Part shown: piece by piece, positions 54,949-64,000 of the stretch
Numbering within the stretch: position 1 is the first letter of the stretch
Layout of the letters: each line of letters starts with the position of its first letter
Assembly: GCA_037176885.1 (NCBI GenBank)
Contig: JAWWNJ010000030.1
Span: 1,488,001 to 1,552,000, forward strand
Reading direction: 5' to 3'
Length of the DNA: 64,000 bases
Origin: Favolaschia claudopus
Taxonomy: Eukaryota > Basidiomycota > Agaricomycetes > Agaricales > Mycenaceae
Translations under genes and position numbers: made by a program
Notes under the pieces: generated by a model
Databases searched by the model: none
What the model saw: the letters and a program-made list of their open reading frames with translations, nothing else
What the model was told of the DNA's origin: nothing

Positions 54949-55822
54949 CTCGGTGTCCACAAAAGTAACCGGAAATTCGCTTATTGCTTGCCAAATTTCG
55001 GAAGCAAACTAGATAGGTGTAATCCTTGCTTTATTTTGGTCACATATCATACATATCATGTGTAAAGCTGCTCAGGAGAGACCGTTGTAGAGGGACAAAT
55101 CTATCAGCTGTATTTTGATGGTGATCAACAAAGTCAGTGCAACACAGCTTGTTCTGGGAGGAAAATTATGGTTTTGATTTTGCAAGACTCTTCAGCATGG
55201 TGTCCTTTTGTGGGCACGAACACTCAATGTTGAAAAGAAACTGTGTACAGTTGATATCTGTAGCGTTTATTTTGACTGTCTCAGTCTGTCACTTTCAACC
55301 GATCGTCAGACAGTTATTTGGGGTGTTTTAAGCAACAATTCAATCAGTTCTGGTGTTGTTCCACCTAATAATGAACACTGATTGTGTTTAAGAGGCCTAT
55401 TGCTATTGCTGCTGTCTTCAAACTTGCATAAATGTGAGTGCAAAACTGAAATTTAAGCAAAAGGTTGAAAATTCTGGTTTCCACAATTCTGGTCCAATAG
55501 TGCATCATTTGGAATGGTTCAAAGGGCTTGAAAGATACCAATAGAGCGCTAATGTAGCATGCATTGTGCAAAAATGGTCAACCATGCTTATTTGAGCAAA
55601 CAGCAACCAATTTCTTGCACAACGTTGACAACTTGGCATTGCCAAACAATAACATCATGAATTCAACTAGCTCTAGAGTGATGTAAAAAGAGAAGATCTC
55701 CAAGAAACTTAGGGAATGATCTACTCACATTGAAAGGTATGCAGCCAGGTGCAGAAACCGTGGGAAACTCACGGGATCGCGTCGAAATATCGGCATTTCC
55801 GGTTACTTTTGTGGACACCGAG
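54949..55822. mobile_element. Mariner/pogo-type non-autonomous element, 874 bp, TA duplication
   Basis: CTCGGTGTCCACAAAAGTAA and its complement end the element. TA lies at 54947-54948 and 55823-55824. Same TIR family as 13265-14155. No intact transposase. Confidence 0.75.
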
Positions 55823-56290
55823 TATGTACTCGCTGATACCCCTTCAGACATTAGTCTGGACCGTAAGACTCTTAAGCCACGGCAATTTCTATTTGCCACC
55901 ACTGTACTTGCCTCAAATGCTCTAAAAATGTTTGAGGAGGTGAGTGCTGTAATTTGAAAAATTTACGAATTTTTTAGGGTGTCACGGCGCTCCAGGGTGT
56001 TTTGAGAAATCCAAAGTTCGAATATTTGGGTCACGCGTCACAGGCGGGGAGAATTGATCGAAATGGTACAGTAACTTACATAGCTCCCACGGCCCTGCGA
56101 GAGTTCCCATCGGCGATGGACTGGCTGTGAACTCTCGAACGGCGGATGTCTCATGATAGGTACTTGTTTAAACTACTCGGTCGAATCATACTAAGTTAGT
56201 AAGTCGCCGCGGTCCATGCTGAGCGCTGAGCCTTCGTTAACTTACTCGCACCAACATCCCTGACCAGTCTCCTGCCCAGCGGCGTTTCCG
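55823..56290. other. No gene recognised
   Basis: Nothing supportable seen between the mariner-type element and the GC-rich array. Confidence 0.4.
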
Positions 56291-57210
56291 AGGTTCACAA
56301 GCTTTAGCTCCCTGCCTCCGGCACGGCCGACTCGCTGCGCTCGCCGGCCTCCCTCCGTTCGTTCACACCGCTTGTTGGGGCTGGCCGCCCCAAACCCCGC
56401 TGCGCTCGCTCCGCTCGCGACGTCTAGTACGATCTCAACATCTCGACATTGACCCCGTGATTTTCTGTCAAAAGTCACGCGACTGATGGCCTGGCCCTCT
56501 TTTCAAGTACAGGACAAGCTTTAGCTCCCGGCCTCCGGCACGGCCGACTCGCTGCGCTCGCCGGCCTTCCTCCGTTCGGTCACACAGCTTGTTGGGGCTG
56601 GCCGCCCCAAACCCCGCTGCGCTCGCTCCGCTCGCGACGTCTAGTACGATCTCAACATCTCGACATTGACCCCGTGATTTTCTGTCAAAAGTCACGCGAC
56701 TGATGGCCTGGCCCTGTTTTCAAGTACAAGCTTTAGCTCCCTGCCTCCGGCACGGCCGACTCGCTGCGCTCGCCGGCCTCCCTCCGTTGGGTCACACCGC
56801 TTGTTGGGGCTGGCCGCCCCAAACCCCGCTGCGCTCGCTCCGCTCGCGACGTCTAGTACGATCTCAACATCTCGACATTGACCCCGTGATTTTCTGTCAA
56901 AAGTCACGCGACTGATGGCCTGGCCCTCTTTTCAAGTACAAGCTTAAGCACCCCGCCTTCGGCAGGGCCGGCTCGCTGCGCTCGCGTCCCTCCCTACGGC
57001 TGGTGCACAGCTTGTCGGGGCTCCGCCCCAAACCCCGCGGGTTTTTTTCTTGCTGGATTGCGTGCCCTCGGCGCCGCACTACCGCTCGCTGCACTCGCGG
57101 TGCGCGGCGCCGTTGGGAAGGTTCGTGGGAACCGGGAGCAACATCTCGACAGCCGGCAGCAACATCTCGACATGGTCCCGTGGTTTCGTGTCAAAGTCAC
57201 GTTACTTTTC
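56290..57210. repeat. GC-rich tandem array, period about 212-217 bp
   Basis: Three close copies and divergent flanking ones. GACTGATGGCCTGGCCCT recurs at 56481, 56698 and 56910. Each unit has AAGCTTTAGCTCCC, GCTGCGCTCGC, GCTTGTTGGGGCTGGCCGCC, CTCGCTCCGCTCGCGACGTC and TCAACATCTCGACATTGACC. An inverted divergent copy lies at 57424-57660. Open frames of 65-78 codons repeated in each unit follow the DNA repeat and are not treated as genes. Confidence 0.8.
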
Positions 57211-57262
57211 ACGTGTCCTGATCCTTGTGTTTTCATGTACAGGATACGTCTATAAATTATAA

Positions 57263-57410
57263 GGCTCCATTCGGTTGCGTCATCTCGGAGCACTTGACGT
57301 CACTTAAGAGTATTTCTCACCAAAAGTTTGGCGTGGAATTTTTCCCAAGTGCTCCAAAAGGCTCCAAAGTGACGCTAAGTGACGCTAAGACACGACAGCC
57401 GAATGGAGCC
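57263..57410. mobile_element. 148-bp MITE flanked by TTATAA
   Basis: The ends GGCTCCATTCGGTTG and, inverted, GGCTCCATTCGGCTG. TTATAA lies directly outside both ends (57257-57262, 57411-57416). TTATAA duplication is the piggyBac signature, but the TIR starts GGC, not CCC. A TAA/TTA-type Harbinger reading cannot be excluded. Confidence 0.65.
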
Positions 57411-57423
57411 TTATAATAAAAGA

Positions 57424-57660
57424 GAGTACGGGACCGAAGGTCCCGTGACAATTCACGTGGATTTTCAGGTGACTTTTCGCTTGCTTTTCGCACGATGCCG
57501 CCGCGCGCCGTTCGCGAGCGAAGCGAGCAGCAGTGCGGCGGCGAGGGCCACGGAATCCACAGCGGGGTTTGGGGAGGAGCCCCGACAAGCTGTGCGACTG
57601 CCGTAGGTGCGGTGCGAGCGCAGCGAGTCCACCGCGCCGAAGGCGGGGAGCTAAAGCTTG
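57424..57660. repeat. Inverted, divergent copy of the GC-rich unit
   Basis: GGGGTTTGGGGAGGAGCCCC, GCTGTGCGACTGCCG and GGGGAGCTAAAGCTTG are the reverse complement of the unit start in the 56290-57210 array. Confidence 0.6.
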
Positions 57661-57670
57661 TGTAATTTAC

Positions 57671-58164
57671 CAAGGGGGCACCGGCAATCTAACCGGCGAC
57701 TAAGGGCTAGTTAGTTAGTCCGGCCGTCAGGGGGGAAAAAACCCCCCAGTTTGTGGGCTGGAATGAGCTTCTGGTAGTCTGTTTGAGTGAGAAGCACTGC
57801 GCTTGAGCTCTACATGTAGCTTTTCAGAGGATATAGTGCTACTCCTCTGCAGTCAGTCTCAATTTGGTCTCAATGTGGCTTTGTTTGGTGGAGTTGTCAA
57901 CCTGATGTTGCCATGTTTTGCCTTCTAAAGAAGGATGTAAGCATCCAGTCTGGTCTGGATACTCTTCTCAAGACAGTAGAACAGTAACTGGCCCTTCAAT
58001 GAATTTATTTGTGGGATGAACTTCAGGTCAACGCAGTCCGGCGACTTAACCGTGAGAACATATTGCCGTATATAGTGCTTACGTTAGTTAGTTAGTCCAG
58101 CCTAGAGGTCGGAAAAGAAAAAAACGGCCCTATATATATTTTTTTGAATGCCGGTGCCCCCTTG
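57671..58164. mobile_element. 494-bp element with perfect 8-bp target duplication
   Basis: The ends CAAGGGGGCACCGGCA and TGCCGGTGCCCCCTTG are flanked by TAATTTAC at 57663-57670 and 58165-58172. An 8-bp duplication suggests hAT. The interior has GTTAGTTAGTCC near both ends (57710-57720 and 58084-58098). No coding sequence. Confidence 0.75.
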
Positions 58165-58883
58165 TAATTTACGGGTTAATTTACATTTCCCACGAATACC
58201 ACGTGATCACATGACGCGCTATTTTGCTGCGTTTCCTCGTTTTTTCTCGTCCTTTTTCGCTCTCTTCAATGAAATGTTAGACTTGCGAAAATGCAGATCG
58301 AATTAAGCATTCAAGAATGGTACAGAAGATCTGCAAATAGTCCCATGTCAGCGACTGGAAAGACACCTCCCGCTCCTCATCATCACCCATATCGTCCGCA
58401 TCTGTCGTCTTGCTGGAGATGTTAGAACCAACGCTGGCTTGACTATCCGGCCCCGCCTCATCATTGAGAAGCAGTGAATCCAGGTCCAGCTCGGAATCTT
58501 CGAGAGCCAACGAGATGCTTGGAGGGAACACCTCGCGCGGCTCATCAAGCCAGTCCACCTTAGAAGCTGGACCTCCGGTCTCGCCGCCTGCATGGGACTC
58601 CTCGTCGTCGGAATCACCGAGCTCGTCGATGCCAAGGCTGGTCTCGTCTTCATTGTCTTCTTCGCGAGCATCGAGAATCCGCTGGATGTCGTAGAACTTG
58701 ATCTCGGGGTTAGGACGTGCAGCAGCCCGAACCTACAAGGATTACTCTTGAGAGAATGAACAAAAGAGGGTGCATGGTACCTTACCTTATGATTTCCCTT
58801 CGCTTTTGCTTTCTGTTTCTCCTGATCACGGTACCATCCCCGAATTTGCGCGAAACTCATGATCGTATTAACCTTTAATTGAC

Positions 58884-58920
58884 TGCTTTGTTTGTTTGTT
58901 TGTTTGTTTGTTTGTTTGTA
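58884..58920. repeat. (GTTT)n microsatellite
   Basis: About eight consecutive TTTG units. Confidence 0.9.
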
Positions 58921-58985
58921 GTTCTATGGTTATCGTACCTGGCCCTAAGGCTACGCGATAGTACAGTATGGGTGGTGGAGTAGGG

Positions 58986-59107
58986 TTGTAAACTATGAGT
59001 AAGTAAGGCGCTTGTATCTATTATAGGTCAAACAGGTAATTATGTAAGGATTGTAAACTATGAGTAAGTAAGGCGCTTGTATCTATTATAGGTCAAACAG
59101 GTAATTA
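58986..59107. repeat. 57-bp tandem duplication
   Basis: Two identical-looking 57-bp copies beginning TTGTAAACTATGAGTAAG and ending GTCAAACAGGTAATTA (58986-59042 and 59051-59107), separated by TGTAAGGA. This implies a recent duplication. Confidence 0.85.
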
Positions 59108-59567
59108 AAGTTGAAAAACGGACGGGGAAATTTTTGAGGGATGGAGGAGCGGCATTGGGTGGGGATGATTAGCTGCATGGGGTGATAGGACCGCCGAGCT
59201 GGTGCGTAAAGCAGAGCCGAGTTCTGCCAGGTGAGGACGGACATCGTGCGCTCATCCGCCATGGAATGTGGAACAGCGGAATAAAGCTTCAAAGCGAGAC
59301 TCTGACGAAGGATGAGCCAGTGTGAGTGCGCAAGGAACAAGACTCACCGCAATGATACCCCCATGATCATGGCCCTCCAACATTCTCCACCAGTCAAGAG
59401 GATGTTTGTCGCCGATGGGAGTGTTGAAGGGGAAGCTGCTCTGCGCGTATGCCGTGAGTTGGGCTTGAAACATCTTGCTAAATGTTGTCTTCTTCTTCTT
59501 GAACGCGACAAGAGTCGGATCTATACCGTGGTCGATCTCTTTCTGAGCTATATCGAACAGGTACTCC

Positions 59568-60238
59568 TAGTGCTGGCCATCAATATGATACGAAAAAATA
59601 TATTTTGAATATATTCAAATAAATATGAATACGATACGGTGCTCGAACCCTTCACTGAATATGAATACGGGTGAATATGAATATGCCAGAATATGGATAC
59701 GAATACGATACGGCCGTGGCATATTCAAATATATTTGAATATGTTTGAATACCACTGCGGCGTGATTTGGCCCCTCGGCGGTGGCTCCCGGCCGAGATTT
59801 TCGGGGTGATCATTGGTCTATATCACCTGGCAATATTTCCTGTCGTCCTCCGAGGCATTCGGCATAGATCCGACCAGTGTCTCGGGTATCTCGGATAAAC
59901 CTTCCATACCGGCATCCTTTGTCTCCGAGCCGTCCAATGTTGAGATTTGACCTTGTATATGGTGCAGGTCATTCAGGACATCGAATAGACGGAATATGAG
60001 TGATAATCAAGCATACTGAACACCTATTTGACTTGGTTAATGGGCCAGCTATAGTAAGTTTTAGGTCAGGGAATATATTCAAATATATTCATAATATATT
60101 CATATTCACTCCCTATGAATATGAATACGATACACTACAAATACGATACGCCGCTGGCGTATTCAAAATTTCAGAATATGTTTGAATATGAATACGATAT
60201 GGAAAATTCATATCGTATCGTATTTATGGCCAGCACTA
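59568..60238. mobile_element. hAT-type MITE, 671 bp, with perfect 8-bp target duplication
   Basis: The ends TAGTGCTGGCCATCAATATG and, inverted, TAGTGCTGGCCATAAATACG have GGTACTCC on both sides (59560-59567, 60239-60246). The interior is made of GAATATGAATACGATACG-like words in both orientations. It is inserted in the reading frame of the hAT transposase remnant. Confidence 0.85.
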
Positions 60239-60345
60239 GGTACTCCCCAACTTTGAGGAACGTCTTCGGATTTCGCACACCAATCGGCACCGGGGGTGGG
60301 CCTCTGGAGCCGGGGATAGTTGCAAAAACGGCATAGTTGATATTC
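60239..60345 (-). pseudogene. Upstream continuation of the hAT transposase remnant
   Basis: PGSRGPPPVPIGVRNPKTFL then KVGEYL reads into the GGTACTCC duplication and, beyond the MITE, continues as EYLFDIAQKEIDHG. The two sides therefore belong to one interrupted gene. Its 5' part is replaced by the LINE fragment. Confidence 0.5.
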
Positions 60346-61023
60346 GCGAGGAACTTTTGGTTTGCCACGCTCGGCCCAGCGTCTTCGTTCAACAGCGAGT
60401 GAATGACTCGAGAGAATCATCTTCGTCAGTGCGCGACGATGCCTCGTAGAAGTAATTCGAAGGTAGTGACGAAATTTAAGAGGTTTTTTGACGAGTTTTC
60501 CCGTGTTCGCGTCCATTTCGAGGCGGCCCGCCAGAAGATCTTTGGTCTTAGACGACGTCTCCACCTCGTGGTTGATCCATGTTTCCATCGACACTTTCAC
60601 ACTGTTCATTGCTTCTTTCGCGGCCTCGACAGTGAGCTCTGCAGACATGTCGAGCTCAACGGGTATGAAGAGGCGCGACAACACAATGCGGAGGTCATTA
60701 AACCACGAAATCTTCTGAGCGCGCGCCAGGGTAATCGATTGTTGAAGTGCATTCCAAGCAGGCCGCTGTGGTTTTCCGTCCTCTCCCTTCACCTTGATGA
60801 GGTAGCACAGATTCTTGAGGGCAAGATAGACGCGTCGATACCGAATTGGCCAAATACCGGTTTCCGAGAATAGGACGGCTCGTATTGAACGCGCTCCGAT
60901 TCCAAGCATCCGCCGGATAAACATGAGTTGAACATCTTCAAGTAGTTTCAGGCTCTTTGCGTCGACATCGAGACAGACCTCGCATCCAGCGATGAGATAT
61001 GGGTCCACGCGAGCCATGTACAA
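60346..61023 (-). pseudogene. LINE ORF2 C-terminal fragment
   Basis: MARVDPYLIAGCEVCLDVDA then KSLKLLEDVQLMFIRRMLGI, GARSIRAVLFSETGIWPIRY and RRVYLALKNLCYLI follow the thumb/connector region of basidiomycete LINE polymerases. HYLRITSTRHRRALTKMILS then SHSLAVERRRWAER and REYQLCRFCN begin the terminal Cys knuckle. The frame then runs into hAT sequence, so the knuckle is incomplete and the RT core upstream is missing. Confidence 0.55.
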
Positions 61024-61276
61024 TGTACGAGCATCCCAATGAAATAAAATGAGCTTTTCATAGCAATGGTTGGCAAAAACTTCAAGATATTGTATCCATA
61101 TTTCCAGACACTATATCTCAGGTAAGAATCGAGCTTACAAGATAGTGCCGGGAGCGCGATTCAAATTTCTCAACATTCACTCAACTGTTCGGGTTTGTCG
61201 GCGTTAATCGGCGTCGTTTATCCCAGGATCAAACGGAACTGCTGGCCATCTGTCAATCAGCTCGGGTGCAGTCCTA

Positions 61277-62677
61277 CAATTGCGGCGAATTTAAATGCAT
61301 TACCAAAAAAGGAAATTACCATCAATCTGGCCCTTCAGAGCGCATATCGTGAGCCTGTCATGGATGTTCAGCACTGGAGAACCAATTCTGAGGTCTAAGT
61401 ATGCCCCGATTGCCCGGTGAAGAGGTATTTTTCTCCGCAATTGCCTGATTTTGAATATGATTTGTATGCCGGAGTTCCGGCCTACAGAAGGGGGAGCTTG
61501 CGCAAATCCGTATCGATATCACAAATGCACATTGGAGTATTATATGAACAAGAAATTATAAACTACGTAGATCAGGTTTCAGAAAAACTAAAAGTCCATT
61601 CTTTGTCTGTCGAGGGTAGTGGCCCTGGGGTAAATGTAAGTTGAGCTCTACATGTGTATCAGTCTCAAGCATCCGCATTGAATTTGTAGTCTCTCGTAGA
61701 CAGACGCTCTATATAATCCAGCTCGGTGCCCTCGCTATATAGAGTCTGTTGGTTACCGCGCCCCTGCAACCGCGTTAGGTTCTTATTAGCTAATCTTATA
61801 TAAGCAGATTTCACGGCACGTATATCTCAATGGAAACTGATTTTTTGGCTTCAAAAACTCGGAGCAGGCTACATGCAATAAGTAAAGCTACATTTCTCTC
61901 TCCTCAGATTTTTCAAAAATCAGACGGCGCGCTACAGAAAACGTTGTCGCGTCGTCATCACGTGCGGCTCGGGTGTTTCGGCCGAGATGAACAAATGCAT
62001 TCAAGTTTAACGTTTAACTGCAACCACTTTAGAAATTCGGGAAACAAGGTATAGATAATCACAGCCGTATGGAGTGCCTGAGAGCTTGAATCACCCTCAA
62101 AATAGACCTGCGGGAGGGGAAAATGAGGTACCGGCAATGTCCGGCTTATATAAGATTACCTAATAAGAACTTGACGCGGTTCCAGGGGCGCGGTAAACAT
62201 AAGACTATTGAATTTGTTACATTAGCTTTTTCAGTCGTCCCCAGTGAAAGCTCGTTTGAAATGCAATTCCAGCCAAAATATTGAAGCTTGACGCGCGTGA
62301 AATGGCCACAACGATGAAAGCATGTGCGTGTCCACTCGGGATCAAGCGGACTCTCTCTGGATCAAGCGGAGATCTCTCGCATCACTCGGATTCACCATCT
62401 ATCAAAGATCACATCAAAAAGCCCTCTAGCACAGCTTATTGCTTTTCGGTGACGGCTCTGATAAAGGGGGAGCAAGCTCCCCCAATTACACTCACCAAGC
62501 CATTTCTTGCTCAAATCTGGAGCAAACAACATGCTTTAAGTGCGCCACTGGCCACAATTCATCCCACACAATACCATCCGGTATCCAAACTCCTTCTCTG
62601 GGCACATTGGGGGCGAAAGGGATGCAGATTGATGGTAATTTCCTTTTTTGGTAATGCATTTAAATTCGCCGCAATTG
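61277..62677. mobile_element. 1.4-kb TA-flanked element with about 53-bp matching TIRs
   Basis: CAATTGCGGCGAATTTAAAT...GCATTACCAAAAAAGGAAAT...TACCATCAATCTG appears at the left and, inverted, at the right without visible mismatch. TA lies outside both ends (61275-61276, 62678-62679). No transposase. It contains the nested element 61753-62196 and a hairpin GGGGGAGCAAGCTCCCCC (62466-62483). Confidence 0.8.
61753..62196. mobile_element. Nested TIR element with long terminal repeats
   Basis: TTACCGCGCCCCTGCAACCG...TTCTTATTAGCTAATCTTAT and its complement form imperfect TIRs of more than 50 bp. No coding sequence was recognised inside. Confidence 0.65.
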
Positions 62678-62699
62678 TATGTACATAGGCATCCACAGA

Positions 62700-62880
62700 C
62701 ATGGTTAATGAGCCCTATTGAGCACCAAAACCTGACCCGAATGTCTCGCACAGAGTCGTTCTTGCTTTTGATGACAACGACCAACCAAACATAAATATTT
62801 TGCCCCCCCTTCAAGCGACGTCAAACACGTGCGCATCAGAGTGTGCCAGATCCAGAGATCTGACACCTCTTGATCTGCGT
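62700..62880. repeat. Inverted partial copy of the 39655-40235 element
   Basis: GAGCACCAAAACCTGACCCG through to CAGAGTGTGCCAGATCCAGA...GATCTGACACCTCTTG is the reverse complement of 39660-39815. Only one TIR is present. Confidence 0.7.
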
Positions 62881-63384
62881 GCCATTTTTTGTTGTTATGC
62901 AACATCTGAGCATATAGACCTTTCACAAATACCCCACTGGGTGTCTGGCAATATTTTCGAGGATTCAGATGAAGGGAAAGGGCCGATATTCACAGATTCG
63001 TAGTGTGTAAAGGAGCGAATGATGGAAATCAGCAAAATTGATGGCATTGATGTCTCACTTTTCACCAGCTCTCGACCATCTATGGTCAAAACTTGTGCTC
63101 AGATGTGTAAATAGGGTCTAGATGACCCAGATTGAGTATACAGTTACATGATTTGCGACAAGAATACGGCTAATAGTCAAGGTGTGTAAAGGAACGTCAC
63201 TGTGTAAAGGAGCGTCAAAATACTGTAGGGAGTCAAAGTTTTTTTTTTTTTCCGGCCTGGCGGCCGGACTAACTAACCGGCCCTATGGTGCGCATCACCT
63301 AAACACCACCAAACAGGAACGAAATTTGTTGCACCACATCAGAGCCTTCCCACGCTTGATCCTCTGGCCAAAACACTCCGATTA
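62881..63384. other. No gene recognised
   Basis: CGGCCGGACTAACTAACCGG at about 63262-63281 resembles the interior of 57671-58164. TATGGTGCGCATCACC at 63285-63300 is a diverged end of the neighbouring MITE family. Confidence 0.4.
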
Positions 63385-63809
63385 TGGTGCGCGTCACTTA
63401 GTCACCGCCTCCTTTGCACTACTGCCAAATCGGCCGGAGGCCGAAATTTTTTCAAAACACCCTATTGAAGTTATATTGAAGCCTGGATTTCAATCAATTT
63501 AGGGACTTTTTGAGTGGACTTTTGACGCACCTACTGGTGCGATTTGCTCTTGGCATAGGAGTGGTGTTTGATATCCCTCGTATTGAGGGTTTCTGGAGGC
63601 CAGCAAGATCGAAATTGGTGTATACTGCCAAATTGGGTGGGGTGAAAATTTATAGCTCCTTCAATTATTTAAATTTTGGAAATCCCTCTTGGGAAGTTGT
63701 TCCTCTGTTGAAAAGGAGTCGTTTTGCAAGAGGAATAAAAATTAGGGCAAAAACTGGGGTCACAGTCAGCGTTGTCACGGAGAGGCGGTGACTAAGTGAC
63801 GCGCACCAT
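63385..63809. mobile_element. TA-flanked MITE, TGGTGCGCGTCAC family, 425 bp
   Basis: TGGTGCGCGTCACTTAGTCA...CCGCCTC at the left is mirrored at the right by GAGGCGG...TGACTAAGTGACGCGCACCA. TA lies at 63383-63384 and 63810-63811. Another end of this family is at 2263-2308. Confidence 0.8.
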
Positions 63810-63904
63810 AGATAGTAGACTAAACCCTCTAGAGGGATTTCTCATCCGCTCAAAACCCACAATAAATATATTTTTCACGGCATGGATTTGAGACATCAGT
63901 GATG

Positions 63905-63926
63905 CAATCAATCAATCAATCAATCA
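63905..63926. repeat. (AATC)n microsatellite
   Basis: Five consecutive AATC units near the right edge of the window. Confidence 0.9.
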
Positions 63927-64000
63927 CGTGTGCTTACGACACATACCCATTTTGGGTATCATATCCTCCCAAAGTCATTGGAAAACCATTTGCTGCAGCT

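Larger units (their letters stand above)
58277..59567 (-). pseudogene. Fungal hAT transposase, C-terminal half, broken
   Basis: Seen, from high to low coordinates: EYLFDIAQKEIDHGIDPTLV, HPLDWWRMLEGHD, an intron (GTGAGTCTTG to CGTCAG, about 59345-59300), then LALKLYSAVPHSMADERTMS then VLTWQNSAL. This is the hAT dimerisation-type region. After an unrelated stretch of about 350 bp come MSFAQIRGWYRDQEKQKAKA (58860-58786), a GTAAGG..TTGTAG intron (58733-58785), and RAAARPNPEIKFYDIQRILD plus an acidic tail to the stop at 58277. Known: hAT transposases cut and paste DNA through an RNase H-like core, whose N-terminal part is absent here. The 350-bp interruption contains a (GTTT)n tract and a 57-bp tandem duplication. 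Upstream the gene is interrupted by the 59568-60238 MITE. Confidence 0.65.

Noticed and set aside
56242..56907. Repeated small protein MTFDRKSRGQCRDVEIVLD... on the minus strand
   Set aside because: The frame recurs because the DNA unit is tandemly repeated. The same conservation is seen in all frames, and the termini differ between units.

Overview
The window looks like a transposon-dense, gene-poor stretch of a filamentous basidiomycete genome, most likely a mushroom-forming Agaricomycete. The reasons are short GT..AG introns of about 48-61 bases, and protein families typical of that group: RecQ-type helicases, DUF6589 proteins, Tnp2 transposases, fungal hAT, Helitron Rep and LINE reverse transcriptases. 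The genus cannot be fixed from the sequence alone. No rRNA, convincing tRNA, CRISPR array or bacterial-style operon was seen. Almost every coding segment is broken, truncated or embedded in a repeat.

Left part (1-17 kb): bZIP and pogo-transposase remnants, an unrecognised multi-exon gene (4.0-5.3 kb), several terminal-inverted-repeat (TIR) elements including a hAT-type MITE with an 8-bp target duplication, remains of a multi-membrane-span protein, a decayed Tnp2 transposase (10.4-12.6 kb) and a divergent intron-containing gene (12.8-15.0 kb) split by an 891-bp mariner-type element.

Middle (17-39 kb): gag-like debris, then a structurally complete 1.63-kb LTR element coding only for Gag (18.57-20.20 kb), with a half-tRNA-type primer site and a 5-bp target duplication. 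A secreted Cys-rich repeat gene follows at 20.4-21.8 kb. The main novelty is at 29-35.2 kb. A RecQ-family helicase and a DUF6589 gene are arranged tail to tail twice. One pair (32971-35221) is bounded by about 185-189-bp TIRs and a 7-8-bp target duplication, so it appears to be a two-gene DNA transposon. Its internal 3' gene ends are deleted. The neighbouring pair keeps a complete RecQ reading frame, but its DEAH box reads AEVQ. Harbinger-like and Zn2Cys6 fragments follow.

Right part (39-64 kb): nested TIR elements, a 5'-truncated LINE (46.1-49.8 kb), a truncated Helitron (49.8-53.4 kb) and a second LINE endonuclease fragment (53.4-54.4 kb), all on the minus strand. Beyond them lie a GC-rich tandem array with a period near 215 bp, a hAT transposase tail split by a hAT MITE with a perfect 8-bp duplication, a LINE 3' fragment, and a 1.4-kb element with matching TIRs of about 53 bp. 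The region is best read as layered transposon insertion and decay, with a few host-like gene remnants between.
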